A model generated the notes under the pieces. The model did no database searches. It saw only the letters and a list, made by a program, of their open reading frames with translations, and was not told the DNA's origin. Made by a program: the position numbers and the translations under genes. A stretch of DNA of 64,000 nucleotides from Bolinopsis microptera (lineage: Eukaryota > Ctenophora > Tentaculata > Lobata > Bolinopsidae), in NCBI RefSeq assembly GCF_026151205.1, contig NC_087081.1, positions 4,175,746 through 4,239,745 of the forward strand, read 5' to 3'. Of this stretch, positions 10,890-21,939 are shown in pieces (the first letter of the stretch is position 1; each line of letters opens with the position of its first letter).

Positions 10890-11156
10890 CAGTGAGCGAA
10901 TGTTCTTAAAGATGTAACAAAAACAGCAAATTTAATCGAATGGTTGCTGGACCATTCAGCTGGCCTTATCAGCTCGGTCACTGAGTGCAAAATTGAAATA
11001 ATTCTTTCTGGTATAAAATACTACCAGTACCACCACTGGTCACCATCAGGGCACTGATGATTGGTATTGTTTTATACATATCATGATACGGATCGTATAT
11101 AATGACGGCGGAGGTATAAAACCCAACGTATGGGTACTGACTTTTGGCCCACCCTG
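10890..11156. mobile_element. second, incomplete mariner-like element of the same family
   Basis: The right end at 11,120-11,156 repeats the TIR (ACTGACTTTTGGCCCACCCT) followed by TA. Around 10,958-11,035 the left subterminal sequence is recognisable (TCGGTCACTGAGTGC, ATTCTTTCTGGTAT, ACCACCACTGGT). The outermost left TIR is missing, so the element is a broken or nested relic directly adjoining the larger copy. Confidence 0.7.
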
Positions 11157-11422
11157 TATATAATTATATATAGTATAATAATAATGATACATATGGGTCT
11201 GGGAAAACTAAAAAATTCGGGACACTTAAGGAAGCCAAATCTCCAGTCAAGTTTTTATTGAAACTAACTTAATTAAAAGCCCTTTCAGAAATTTTACCCT
11301 GAATAAGTAAGTGAATTTTCTATCATTTTAATTTTCTTCCCTAAAAGTAAAACCAGAAAGCCAGAATGTAAATGAATCATGAGTAAGAATTCCATAGGTT
11401 TACTACAGTTATCAGCGGACAA

Positions 11423-11505
11423 ATGCTGGTGCCTCAAGACTTATCATTGGTGCCTCAAATTGGTGCCTCAACTGCCTCAACTGCCTCAATACGTATTGAG
11501 GCAGT
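11423..11505. repeat. GCCTCA-type minisatellite, short copy 2
   Basis: A cluster of TGGTGCCTCAA and ACTGCCTCA units ends in a palindrome (GCCTCAATACGTATTGAGGC). It belongs to the family at 7.93 and 49.64 kb; the ATACGTATTGAGGC edge is shared with the 7.93-kb copy. Confidence 0.75.
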
Positions 11506-11511
11506 GATATC

Positions 11512-11585
11512 TGTGTGGGATAGTGGTGGGTACTTTGGCTTCGCATGCAGTAGGTTGAGGTTCGATTCTGTTCACCACTATACGA
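11512..11585 (+). other. tRNA-like / SINE-head candidate
   Basis: The block GAGGTTCGATTCTG at about 11,559 matches a pol III B box (GGTTCGANNC), and TAGTGGTGGG about 40 bp upstream is a poor A box. The ends GTGGG and CCACTA could pair weakly. A complete tRNA cloverleaf was not drawn, so this is a candidate only. Confidence 0.25.
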
Positions 11586-11735
11586 AAATGTTGTTAGAAA
11601 GCGTTCAGATATTATTTTAGTTTATTGCATGTGACAGAAATCTAGAAGATCAAAACGTATTATATATTATATATATTGTATATTGTACCCGGCCATATAT
11701 AAATAATATTTAATTTATAAATTAAATTTGCGCGC

Positions 11736-11763
11736 ACGTCACTTGCACGTGCAAGTGACGTGT
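11736..11763. repeat. 28-bp perfect palindrome at the left arm boundary
   Basis: The half site CACGTCACTTGCAC is followed directly by its reverse complement, centred on GCACGTGC. At the mirrored position (about 30,422) most of this palindrome is absent: the sequence goes from GCCATA almost directly to GACGTGCGCGC. Confidence 0.9.
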
Positions 11764-11768
11764 ATGGC

Positions 11769-12283
11769 GGCCGAGATGGCTCACCTAAATTTTCACTGAA
11801 AATTTGTAATTTAAAAATTAATTATACAATTAATCACAAAATAAAAACGATTTTAAATTTGATTTCTAAAATTATTTTAAAATTTAAATAAAAAACGATT
11901 TTCATATTGAAATTAAAAACAATTCTCATTTTGAAAACGGTTTTGATTTCGATTTTGATTTTGATTTTAATTTTGATTTAAATTTTGATTTTGATTTCAA
12001 TTTTGATTTTCATTTTGAAAACGATATCGATTTTGACTTTAAAAACGATATCGATTTTGATTTTAAAAACGATATTGGTTTTGATTTTAAAAACGATATT
12101 GATTTTGATTTTGAAAACGATATTGATTTTGATTTTGAGAACGGTATCTATTTTGATTTTGAAAACGATATTGATTTTGATTTTGAAAACGTTTTTGATT
12201 TTGAAAACGGTTTTGATTTTGAAAACGATTTTTATTTTGCAAACGATTTGCACGTACGTTTATATAGGTGAGCCATCTCGGCC
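11769..12283. mobile_element. MITE with GGCCGAGATGGCTCACCT terminal inverted repeats (left-arm copy)
   Basis: An 18-bp end at 11,769-11,786 is repeated inverted at 12,266-12,283. The interior is a low-complexity GATTTTGATTTTGAAAACGAT tract with no real coding capacity. The long Ile/Leu- and Lys/Ile-rich frames here are by-products of the hexamer-like repetition. Confidence 0.75.
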
Positions 12284-12374
12284 ACGCGCAAAAAAAAACC
12301 ATTTTCAAATTTGAAAATGAAAATGATTTTGTTTTGCGCGTGGCCGAGATGGCTCACCTATATGTACGTACGTG
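12252..12374. repeat. long hairpin using the same MITE end
   Basis: About 40-bp arms (CGTACG..ATATAGGTGAGCC to GCGCAAAA, and inverted) enclose a short A/T spacer that is itself partly palindromic (CATTTTCAAATTTGAAAATG). It shares its left arm with the right end of the adjoining MITE, so two foldbacks overlap. Confidence 0.85.
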
Positions 12375-13091
12375 CTGCGCCACGTTAATGATTTTAAAAC
12401 GTATGCGCGTTCCATATTGACCGCTTTTACATATTCTGCATCAGAAATTGCCATATAACACGTGGGAATATGGCTATAAATATATTTTGCACTATAGATT
12501 TTGGAAAGTGCTTATTAACCCGATAAACTCAGTGAATGTCCTTGCTGAACGGTCTGTGAAACAAGGAACTGAAACTGAGGGGTCCCGTGCAGTGCACTAT
12601 AATAGTGCAAATTACATTTATAAATGGCAAATTCCTTATATGTTTAATGTTGCGGTCACGAGTCATCTCTGCTACCTATTTACCGTGCCTCCCGATTTAT
12701 CATACGCAGTGGTTTTTTACCGCATGAAATTCACATTAGACCATGCATGCATCTCCCTTTCTCCGACAAGCACGGCTAATCGGGAGATAACTATAACACT
12801 AGTTACCATCAGCCATACTCTATGATCCCAATAAATTTCATGAGCGTTATCGTTCATTCACTACCCGAATAAACGGTACATCAGCGCAATATATATATAT
12901 TTTTTTAAATATATTCTATTTAATTTGACCAATTTTACTTTTGATATAACAGCACCTTTAAACTTAGATTAGAATGAACAACACCTTCATTATTAGGACA
13001 AAATAAATCATAAATAGTATTTAACAGAATATCAAAACAAACACACTTCTCCGTGCATTTTGGGTGCGCTGCAGACTATATGTCAAAAATA

Positions 13092-13287
13092 ACATAATTG
13101 GTACGATTTGGGAGCAACACGGCTCTAGGCAACTCTGTTCAAAACCGACATTACGGCACGTATTGACCTCACTTCAGGTCTCATTATACCTCTGTGTAAG
13201 GCCAATACGTGCCGTAATGTCGGTTTTGATCCAGTTTTAACAGAGCTGCCTAGAGCCGCGATGCTCCATAATTGTACCAATTATGTA
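13092..13287. mobile_element. foldback MITE (left-arm copy)
   Basis: Arms of about 75-80 bp beginning ACATAATTGGTAC and containing CCGACATTACGGCACGTATT are inverted around a short spacer (TTCAGGTCTCATTATACCTC). The two arms differ by a small indel (ATCCAGTTTTAAC). It has no coding capacity. Mirror copy at 28,929-29,122. Confidence 0.85.
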
Positions 13288-13620
13288 TCTAACTCACGCT
13301 TGGCCCTCCATGAACATTACACATATATTTCAAAATCCAACCCTGCTAAAAGGAATTTAGTTTGCGTTATATATTAAAAGTGGATTGATTTTTTAGGAGT
13401 ACCAATTTTAAATTAATTAATAGTAGATTTAATAACACACTCAAAGGTTAAAGATAACCAAATCACAATTTAGATCGGTGATTTGAACGTAGAGTACCAT
13501 TTAAATTACTTAAATTAAAATGAATACTTAAAATAGTCAAATAGTTCCACAGCCGCTTGCTGATTATTACAAAACTGGTTTCTCGAAATCTTTTTAAAAA
13601 ACACTGTTTGCAAAGTGCTA

Positions 13621-13983
13621 CTACTGTCTTCGACTTCTGACGTCGGTTCGCACCAGGGTATAATGGCGTCTTAAATCTGCTATCTCAAGATCCTGAAAAC
13701 ATTAACCATACGTAATTATATTGAAACTATATTTTTTATAATTGACCTGGACCACAGATACAACAATCAACATTTAACAACTCGAAAATATATGTCAAGA
13801 AATTAAGAGAAATCCGATAAATGTGGGATTACACGGTTATCGCACGGTTACCTCTTTGTAATACTGGATCAATGATGCCTCAACAATCTCGGATTGAAAC
13901 GTAAGACCAATGCTGGTATTTTCAAGCTCCGAATGTGCGGTCACCAAGTCTTTTTCCTCCTGGCTTAAATGGATGCCACACTC
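13621..13983 (-). CDS. last two exons of an unidentified spliced gene (left-arm copy)
   Basis: On the minus strand an acceptor (TTTTTTTCACAG) precedes a 132-nt exon (13,983-13,852; 44 codons, E-C-G-I-H-L-S-Q start, IVEASLIQYYKE end) with donor GAG|GTAACC. A 159-nt intron ends in TTTTCAG before a 72-nt terminal exon (13,692-13,621; DLEIADLRRHYTLVRTDVRS, then three residues and TAG). Both exons are phase 0, and the joined 67 residues are charged and helical, like a coiled-coil tail. No family was recognised. Upstream exons were not found in the arm. The same two exons with conserved splice sites lie at 28,233-28,594 on the plus strand. Confidence 0.7.
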
Positions 13984-14763
13984 CTGTGAAAAAAAGATAA
14001 TATTAAAGCCATAATATAACCGTTAAAGTCCTCTCTATGATATATATTATGTGCACTATTACTGTAATTTCATTCCTCGAACTAAGCTGAATCTCAAACA
14101 CTAACCATGCCACTTATTAACAGCGATTGTTCAATTTATACTTTTATACAACTAATTTACATTTAATGCAACTTTTATTTTCCACCTGAAGTTAAAAGAT
14201 TATAACCAAACCTTTATTAACACGGCAAAGAAGATAATGCAATGTTAATAAACAAAAATCTGCCATATATTCTACGGCTCAAATACTCAAAAATCGGCCA
14301 AATTTGCTGTTATTATATTGGACTGATCATATAAGCTGTGTTATTCGTTATTGTTGTGGTCGTTCATCCCACCACGTGGTATTCTTCCGGTTATAGTCAT
14401 TCTCCGCTCATGCTAAGTTATAAGTAATTGGTTATCTTTTGCAACTGTTAACAATTGTCAATATGGTTGAATTGATTCATGGATATAGCAATATATTATA
14501 TAACAATTGAATATGCCATACAATATATGTACCTCGATATACCACTTTCATGATCTCATCATGCAGTGCAGTGTGCCGTGTTCATAGGCAAACTTAAGTA
14601 AATAGTACATTTATCGTTTCCCCTGTCAAGCACGGTATATCAAGGATTTAATGTATAGAATATCCCAAAGAGTACCTATATCGGCCATATCGGCTTGGCA
14701 TCTAGGAACATATATAAGCTTCGATATTACACGCTATCTTGGTGTCCAACATTGTATCACACA

Positions 14764-14914
14764 ACACTACACTACACTACACTACACTACACTACACTAC
14801 ACTACACTACACTACACTACACTACACTACACTACACTACACTACACTACACTACACTACACTACACTACACTACACTACACTACACTACACTACACTAC
14901 ACTACACTACACTA
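14764..14914. repeat. (ACACT)n pentanucleotide microsatellite (left-arm copy)
   Basis: About 30 perfect units. The Thr/Leu/His/Tyr-repeat ORFs in all three phases arise because pentamers are free of stops in one direction. The mirror tract at 27,311-27,454 is slightly shorter and has an interruption near 27,320. Confidence 0.97.
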
Positions 14915-15353
14915 TTTGAGAAATTATAAAATAATTAGTAAGGTCATAAACCGATTCGGTTCAGTACAGTTCTATAACGTTGGTATTATAGTATAATATA
15001 CAATCAAACCTCCATTAACCAGGCCCCAATTTAACAGAATCCCCAATTTGGCACTTTTATTCATTTACTCAAAACCACGGTGAATTGAGGTTTGACTGTA
15101 TTATATGGCATCGTTCGCTAGTATTTAAACATAGAAATATAGCGTCCAAAAAATTTATAGATTCAGCTAACACTGGATTTATAGATTCAGCTAACCACTG
15201 GATCTAATTTAGGAGTTCATTAGATAAACCATTATCACGATATCACGATTAGGTTAGACTGTCTATCTTTTTGGGACCCTATAGTTCATTCATTAAAAAA
15301 CCACCCACCCCAAGCCACGTGGAGGCCGATCTACCGTTTGGGGCTCACGCTAA

Positions 15354-15440
15354 TCTTGGTGGTGGTGGTGGTGGTTGTGGTGGTAAAAGAGCATACAAAG
15401 CCCATTTTTAACAACTTGAAGATTCTTGACTCGGTTAGTA
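15354..15440. repeat. 85-bp block flanking the MULE fragment, copy 1
   Basis: A GGT-repeat followed by GTAAAAGAGCATACAAAGCC and CTTGACTCGGTTAGTAAA. The same block recurs at 15,745-15,830, on the other side of the MULE fragment. Both are also present in the right arm (26,400-26,460 and 26,783-26,865). Confidence 0.85.
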
Positions 15441-15464
15441 AACATGCAAGCTTGGGAAATCCAA

Positions 15465-15798
15465 TCAACTCCGACGAACTAGGAACCAATCATGACATAT
15501 TCCCCGACAACTAGGAACCTCTGGAGATACAGCAACTGAGACATAGGCGAGAAACACAACCAGCCTTGCGGCTCTAGCAAACTTCTTATCAGAATAATAT
15601 AAAACTTTAAACTTCTTCGAAATGTTCCTCTGAACAGCTTGACAGAGATGGAAAGTAGCAATTGCTAATCTCCCACCCTGGCAAACTGTTCTGAATCGCA
15701 TTCATGACCGCTTTCTCAAAATCAATCATTATTGTACCAGTTTGTGGTGGTGGTGGTGGTTGTGTGGTAAAAGAGCATACAAAGCCCATTTTTAACAA
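15465..15798 (-). pseudogene. MULE transposase fragment, frameshifted (left-arm copy)
   Basis: Minus-strand sequence encodes part of a Mutator-like (MULE) transposase core: GTIMIDFEKAVMNAI, then GWEISNCYFHLCQAVQR, then a basic helix and FLAYVSVAVSPE. The D of IDFEKA and the C-x-x-H of NCYFHLCQ are the family's typical metal-site and CxxH positions. Here one extra T in the CTACTTTCC stretch breaks the frame between NCYF and HLCQ; the right-arm copy lacks this T and stays open. Only about 100 residues remain, so it is a fragment. Confidence 0.75.
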
Positions 15799-15830
15799 CT
15801 TGAAGATTCTTGACTCGGTTAGTAAAGCGA
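15745..15830. repeat. 85-bp block flanking the MULE fragment, copy 2
   Basis: Direct repeat of the block at 15,354-15,440, slightly shortened in the GGT run. The two blocks bracket the MULE fragment. Confidence 0.85.
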
Positions 15831-15839
15831 AGTTCTAAG

Positions 15840-16490
15840 TTTAAGAAAAAAAACTGTACATTTATATTAATATATTTTCTGGCTCTGCCACATCGTCAAA
15901 ACTTGATACATCTGATATTGCAATTTCAATTTCAAATGGTTTACAGCTTCACTTATTCATAAATAAATAAATATAAAGTTTACATGAACTTGAAGTGACC
16001 TGAAGAGTGAAGGAGCCTCTACAAGATTCATGATCTCTTAACGGGTGCCCTTCATAATATTCAGTACACCTGCCCCTGAGCTAGCTCCATACATCATAAA
16101 CATATATCGAGAACCTGCAAGACTGGTAATAGCAAGGACAGATGAGGAGATCTGAAGTGAAGAGGGTGTTACACAAGGGACAATTATAGTGCAGGGACAA
16201 TAGTGCAATGGCCAAGTATTCCTGCTCTCTCATGCCACTAGTCCAAAATGTGTCATCAACGGGTATAGCCATAGGAAAAGATGACGGACATCTCCAACAT
16301 TGCTAAGAGGGAGCCTCAACTAGCATATGCTAGGTAATCCATGGACTTTCTAAGCGGTGGAACTATGTCTGTCGCACAACTCCAGACATAAGCAACAGAT
16401 GGAAAGTAGGAGTCACCTTTATTCAGCAGTATTAGACCGAATATTTAGTTGCCCTGATATAACACAGAGATCTTTGCCTTACCCTGCAGA
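15840..16490. other. no intact gene; sequence mirrored in noisy form at 25.6-26.4 kb
   Basis: Short interrupted frames only. The segment 16,081-16,272 is recognisable in reverse complement at about 25,930-26,130 with many base errors. This makes it a useful ruler for the quality drop in the right arm. Confidence 0.4.
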
Positions 16491-16493
16491 GAT

Positions 16494-17430
16494 GTGGGCC
16501 TGAGTATATACGATCTGAGCCAGACAGCTGATCTTAAGTATGAATACTCACTCTTTGCCACAGAGAATCTTACTGATGCAATCTTAAATCAAGTATCAGA
16601 ACATACAGAGAATCATCAGAAGGCTGTTGAAGTAAAAGCTGAAATTTCGAGAAGAAGACAGCAGTTCTACAAGCAGAAACGTGAGGAAGTTCTACCAGAG
16701 CTTAACCAGATACAGAAGCTTCAGCTTGATCTTGCAACAGAAAAGGGGGCAAGTTGCTGGTTAACATCACTCCCACTGCAGTCTTATGGATACTCATTCA
16801 ACAAAAAAGGAATTTAATGATGCTTTGGCCAAAGATATAATCTTAAAATCAAGGATACTTCAAGAAAGTGTGTCTGTGGAGAAACCAATACTATCAATCA
16901 TCTCATCTGCAAGGTATGCAAGAAAGGTGGTTATGTAAACCTGAGACACAATTCCCTCAGAGATGTCATAGCTGAACTGATGCAGAATGCGGATGCAGAG
17001 ATGTATGTGTGGAACCACCGTTGTTGCAGTCAAGTTACCACCAGGTGCAAACTCAGCAGAAGTAGCACGCTTAGATGTTAGTGCTAGAGTGTTTTGAGGC
17101 CGTAAGAGAGCATTTTTTGATATTAGGGTCTTCCATGCCCTGCACCCTCTAATCAAGCTTTGAACACTATAGCCAACATGTACAAGAGCCATGAGAAACG
17201 AAAGAAGACTGCGTTTACGCCCAAGTGTTGGAGATCAAGAGAGGTACGTTTGCACCAGTGGTTCTTATCTACAAACTTGTGGTTTGGGGACGGAAGCCCA
17301 AGTTCTTACAAAAAGACTTGCAGAAAAAAATGTCTACAAAATCTGGAATGAGATATTCAGATACCATCACTTTCTAAGGAAGAGGATCTGCTTTGATCTC
17401 TTATGAACCACAATCATTGCTCTACATGGA
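16494..17430 (+). pseudogene. decayed transposon-type ORF with AFFDxRVF motif
   Basis: A 107-codon open start (MGLSIYDLSQTADLKYEYS) is followed by pieces in all three frames. Recognisable pieces include ASCWLTSLPLQSYGYSFNK, RLDVSARVF-stop-GRKRAFFDIRVFHALHP, EAQVLTKRLAEK and a final FLRKRICFDLL. This order matches my recollection of a large invertebrate family of ORFs linked to retroelements, in which an ARxDxSARGFW...AFFDVRVF block could be a nuclease-like core. I cannot name the family firmly. At least four stops or frameshifts make it non-functional. A noisier mirror copy lies at about 24.7-25.87 kb. Confidence 0.5.
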
Positions 17431-17433
17431 CAT

Positions 17434-17780
17434 CATGGAAAACGAAGAAGTGCTCCCAGATGAAATAGAAGCACTGGATATCGATTGATTAGTAGCTCTT
17501 TACCAAAATTATGAGTGAATATTCCCTCAAAAAGGAGCCAATCACTCATGGGTGTATTCAAATCAAGAGTAAAAAAAGTTATTCTCTCATCCCAGGGTAA
17601 AGGTGACAAGAAATCTGGGCCCATTTGGCAAACTTCCTGAAATCAGGCAGCTTGAACGACTAATTTGAAAAGCAAAACTTCATGTCTGAATGAATTATTA
17701 GAACCATATAAAAGTAAAGTGGAAGTAAAGTACAAATTATGACATAACATCATCACACATGTCTACAAAGTATCAATTCA
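17434..17780. other. tail of the decayed ORF and AT-rich DNA
   Basis: No gene. The sequence GGCAAACTTCCTGAAATCAG near 17,626 pairs with a noisy reverse copy near 24,470, which fixes the alignment of the two arms here. Confidence 0.4.
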
Positions 17781-18059
17781 CTATATGGAAAAAATATAAA
17801 TATCTTACCACCAAATATTAATAAATTATTAACTACAACTTTATTAAAAATTTCAAATAAGTTCAAAAAGCATCCCCAAAAAGATCCCCCCAAATTCATA
17901 TTTCCCCAAAAGGGAAAAAGTTTTAAAAAAAAATCGCTTTTTTCCCACAAAAGGGGGGAAAATAAAGAAAATCGTTATGCTTTTCTTTTATTACAAACCA
18001 TAGCTAGGCCCTTTAAATTTTCCCCCTAATAACCCCATTTGAAACTTTTTCCCCCAAAA

Positions 18060-19720
18060 AAAATGAAATTTCCCTTAAAAATTTTCCTTAGAAATTTCAT
18101 ATTTTTTTAAAACCCCTTTAAAAATTTAATTTTTAAAAACTTAAAACAGTCCCCCTTTTTCCCTTAACATCTGGGGGAAATTTTGTTCCAGTAAGGAATA
18201 ACTCGTTTGGGAAGAAATGAACTTTGGAGATTCCAACTCCCCTTTTTGCCATTCTTAAACATTGTTGGTTTTTACAAGTTTAAAGCCCAGATTTTCTCAT
18301 TTTTAAACAATCTGGCCGTACTCTTTTTAAAACCATTAAAAAACCCTTTAAAACCCTTTCAATAAGTCCCCACGTATTCACCGCTCTGCCGGGGTTGTCA
18401 AATTGAGAATTTCCAGTAAAAACGGTTGAAGGAAGATTTACCCCCCCTCTTAAATTTAAAAAACGGGAAAACCGCCCCCGGGGGACGCTCTCCAGCTCCA
18501 AAACAATCCCCAAACTTCCATGACCCGCAACGGGAAATTTCCCCCAAATTGGTCACAATACCAAAAATTGAGGCTTTTTAAAAGCTTTATTTTTTGGGTT
18601 TATCATAACCCCCTTTTTTCCCTTAAACCCCAAAATTTTTCTTTTTAACCCAAAACCATTAATACAATTTGCTTTAGAAATGCATGCTTTTATTGCCCCA
18701 TTCCAAAGCAAGGAGTTAGGTTAAAAACCCCCCCAAGGGGTTTTTTAAACCCTGGGCCAAACCCAAACGTAATCACAACCCCCCAAAAGAATGTACAAAA
18801 GCTGGAGAGAGAGAAAAAAAAGGGAAAAATATGGGGACCGCTGTTTAAACAGATTAAAAAAGGAAACCCTCAAATCCCTTGTATTCCCCCGCCCAAACGG
18901 AGGAAGGGGCCCAAAGGGCTACCAGGGCCCTTTGAACGGGGTTACCCAACACTTTGGCACCAAGACCAGCCAGGACAAAAGCCCCCTTTTATGGAAAATC
19001 TCAGAGGGTTTTTTGAAAATTTTTGAGCTATTTTAAGACAGTATTGTTTTGAGGGGAAGGAAACAGAGGCCCGGTATTATGAAAAGCAATCCCTGTTGAC
19101 GAACGGGGACCTAAACCCTTGAAACACACCACCAACAAATGAAACAGGGGTGATGATTTTTTTTGATAAAAGATGTGAATTTAAAAGTTGAGGTGGGAAG
19201 TAGAGGAAGATTTTTTCGAAGATTTAAGCTAAAAAAAAAGGACAAGTTTCTTTTTAAATTTTATTGTTTATTATATTTTTGCAATAAACATATAAAAATT
19301 AAATTACCAGGAGTGATGAAAAGGATTTAGAAAAAAAAAAAAACCCCCAGCTTTTTCCCTGAGCAGATCCCTTAAAAATTTTTACCCTTTAAACAAAATT
19401 TTAATTTTAGGATTTTTAAATTAAATTTAACATAAACTCCCTTTACATTTGGCAGGAAAAAAAATTTTAAAAAGGGCCAAAATACTCCCCCAAAATTTTC
19501 CAATTCGGGCAATACATCAGCAAACTCTTATGTTTGGGCCGCAAAACCCAATCAGCTTAAGATCATCAGAAAATTTAAATTTTATTTTATTCTTAACTAT
19601 ACATTTAAAAAAATTTATAACCGCAAAAAAAAAGAAGGATTGGATGAGCCAAAAAACCCGGAAATTTTTTGGGCCAAAAAAAAACCCGTTTTTTGAACTT
19701 TTGAGCAAGGGAATTTTTGT
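18060..19720 (-). pseudogene. LINE reverse transcriptase, noisy (left arm)
   Basis: Minus-strand fragments carry a reverse-transcriptase active-site box (KFKFSDDLKLIG, near 19,560; compare FADD). About 1.3 kb further on is the LINE C-terminal text: GNSQFDNPGRAVNTWGLIER, VLKRVRPDCLK, and a CATTTCTTCCC...TACTGGAACAAAA stretch that corresponds to FFPxRVIxxWN. The same element is read on the plus strand at 20.28-21.93 kb. The family looks CR1/L2-like from the C-terminal motifs. No frame survives. Confidence 0.6.
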
Positions 19721-20279
19721 TGAAATACATTAAAATTTTTCATAACGAAGCCCCGAACATAACCGCAAACTGATACTAAAATAAAAGAAAACGTTTTTAT
19801 TTTTTCCCTTTCGTAAAAAAACAAAAAAAAATGGTCAAAAATTTTTGGCTTTTTCGCGCTTTTATTTTTCGTACAGCTGCCCGTATTTTTAAAATTTTTA
19901 AACCCTGTATTGTATTTACATTTAGTTTAAAAATTAAAATTAGATACAATTATGAGCAAAAATTAATTTTAAGTGGAACCAAAATTTTTGGGTGCGCCGC
20001 GCAAAAATTTTTGAAAATTAACCCCATTGTAATTTTGGAAAAACGAAACGCTTACACAAATACTGTAAATTTTCAAAAGAATACAAAAATTTTTTTGGGG
20101 GCATTTTTTAAACCCCCTTTTTACTCGTTTTGGGTTTTTTTTCTGAGTTTAATTTTATTACCCTTTTTGTTTTTTAAAAATTTTTTCTCATTGATGTGGA
20201 TACCCATTCTTTCTTTTTTTTCCCCATCGTTTTTTAAAAAATATACTTTTTTTTCCCTTTAAAAACTTTCTCCTTTTTT

Positions 20280-21930
20280 TGGGCATTTTATTACAAAATA
20301 AAATTTTTGGGTGATGAACTTAAGTGATCGGTAATGCGGCAAAAAAAAAAATGGTTGCTGATGATATTTCAGAATTTGGGAAATTTTTGGGGGGTATTTT
20401 TGGTTTTTTTAAAATTCAAAAACCCCCAAATGTAAAGTATTCATTTTTAAACTTAATATTAAATGGGCCGCGCTCAGCCCGTCATTCCCCAAATCTTTAT
20501 TGGGTTTTTTGTTAATTTAACTTAAAAAGCCCGGGGTTTTAAAGGGAAATCTTAATAATTTAATTTTTAACTTTAAATTTTTTTTAAAGGTGGGGGAAAA
20601 ATTGAAGATCCCGCTCAGGAAAAAAACTGGGGGGTTTTTTTTTTCTTATTTCCCGTCATCATCCTTTAGTTTAAAGTTTTTAATGGGTTTTTTGCAATAA
20701 ATTTAATAATCAATAAATTAAATAAAACTTGTCTTTTTTTTCCCCGCTCACTCTTTTGAAACCTTTCCTTTCATTCTCAGCCTCCCCTCATCAACTTCAA
20801 ACATCTTCATCATTTAAAATCATTTAAACCCCCGTCTTCTCGGGTTGGGGGGTGTTTTGCAAGATTTAGGTCCGTTCCCTCCCAAAGTATTGCTTTCTCA
20901 TAAACCGTCCTCTTGTTTCCCCCACTTCAATCAATACGTCTTAAATAGCTCAAACCCGCAAACGACGTCTGAGATTTGCCATTTAAAGGGGGTTTTGTCC
21001 TGGGGGGGTTCCTTTTGGGGGGTGCCAAAGTGGGTTTTCCCACTCGTTTAAGGAAAAATGGTAGCCTGTTTGGGGATACCCCCGGTGGTCGAGAATACAA
21101 GGAAATTTCAGGGTTCCCTTTTTTTTAATTTTGTAACCCGCGGTCTCCCTGTTTCCCCTTTTTTTCTCCCCTCTCAAAGCTTTCTGTACATCTTTTTCGG
21201 GTTTTTGTTTATTAGCGTTTTGGGTTTTTGGGTCCGGGTGTAAAACCCTTGGGGGGTTTTTTACCCAAAAACTCCCTTTCTTTTGGGGGGAGCAGAATTA
21301 AAAAAACATTTCAAATTTCTAAAAAACAAATCGTAAGATATTTTGGGGTTAAAGAAATTTGTAAAAAGGGGAAAAGGGGTTTTGTTAAATTTATAAAAAC
21401 TTTAATAAGGGCCTATTTAGAGTATTGTGACCAATTGTGGAACCCGTTGCGGTCATAAGTTTTTGGGGTTGTTTTTTGGGCGGGAGGCGTCCAGGGGGGG
21501 CGGTTTACCCCCTCTTATTAATGAGGGGGGTACCTTTTTTACAAACCCTATTCTGGAAATTCTCATTTGACAACCCCCGGCCCGGGGGTTTTAATACGGG
21601 GGACCTTATTGAAGGGTTTTAAAGGGTTTTAATTAAAGGTTTTAAAAAAAGAGTACGGCTCGATTTGTTCCCAAAAGGGGCAGATCTGGTCTTAATCTTT
21701 TTTATCACCAAACAAAATGTTGTAAGAGTATGGCAAAAATTAGGAATTCCAAAGTTCATTTCTTTCCCGAGCGAGTTATTCCTTTCTGGAACAAAATTCC
21801 TCCAGATTTAAAAACTCGGGGACTGTTTTTAAATTTTTTTGATTTAAAAAAGGAAAAGGGGTTTAAAAAAATTAAAATTGCTAAGGATATTTCTAATTTA
21901 TTCAATTTTTTTGGGAAAGGTTTTTAAAGA
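20280..21930 (+). pseudogene. LINE reverse transcriptase, noisy (right arm)
   Basis: Plus-strand mirror of the LINE at 18.06-19.72 kb. Readable pieces are KFIKTLIRAYLEYCDQLWNP (near 21,400) and VHFFPERVIPFWNKIPPDLK (near 21,750). Both are standard C-terminal blocks of CR1/L2/Jockey-type elements. The frame is broken many times, probably by base-calling error as much as by mutation. Confidence 0.6.
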
Positions 21931-21939
21931 AGTATTTGA

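Larger units (their letters stand above)
11725..19950. repeat. left arm of giant inverted repeat
   Basis: Reverse-complementary to 19,980-30,443. Paired landmarks are: MITE 11,769 with 30,41x; foldback 13,092 with 29,122; exon pair 13,621 with 28,594; microsatellite 14,764 with 27,454; MULE fragment 15,798 with 26,44x; LINE C-terminal segment 18,300 with 21,690. The part outside about 15.9 kb is nearly identical to its partner. From about 17.78 kb inward this arm is also noisy. The flank outside 11,725 has no counterpart beyond 30,443. Confidence 0.9.

Noticed and set aside
11978-12314. Ile/Leu- and Lys/Ile-rich ORFs (also 29,795-30,212)
   Set aside because: Translate the low-complexity GATTTTGATTTT tract inside a MITE; no start context or domain.
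14651-14996. Thr/Leu/His/Tyr-repeat ORFs (also 27,228-27,566)
   Set aside because: Direct product of the pentanucleotide microsatellite in all phases.
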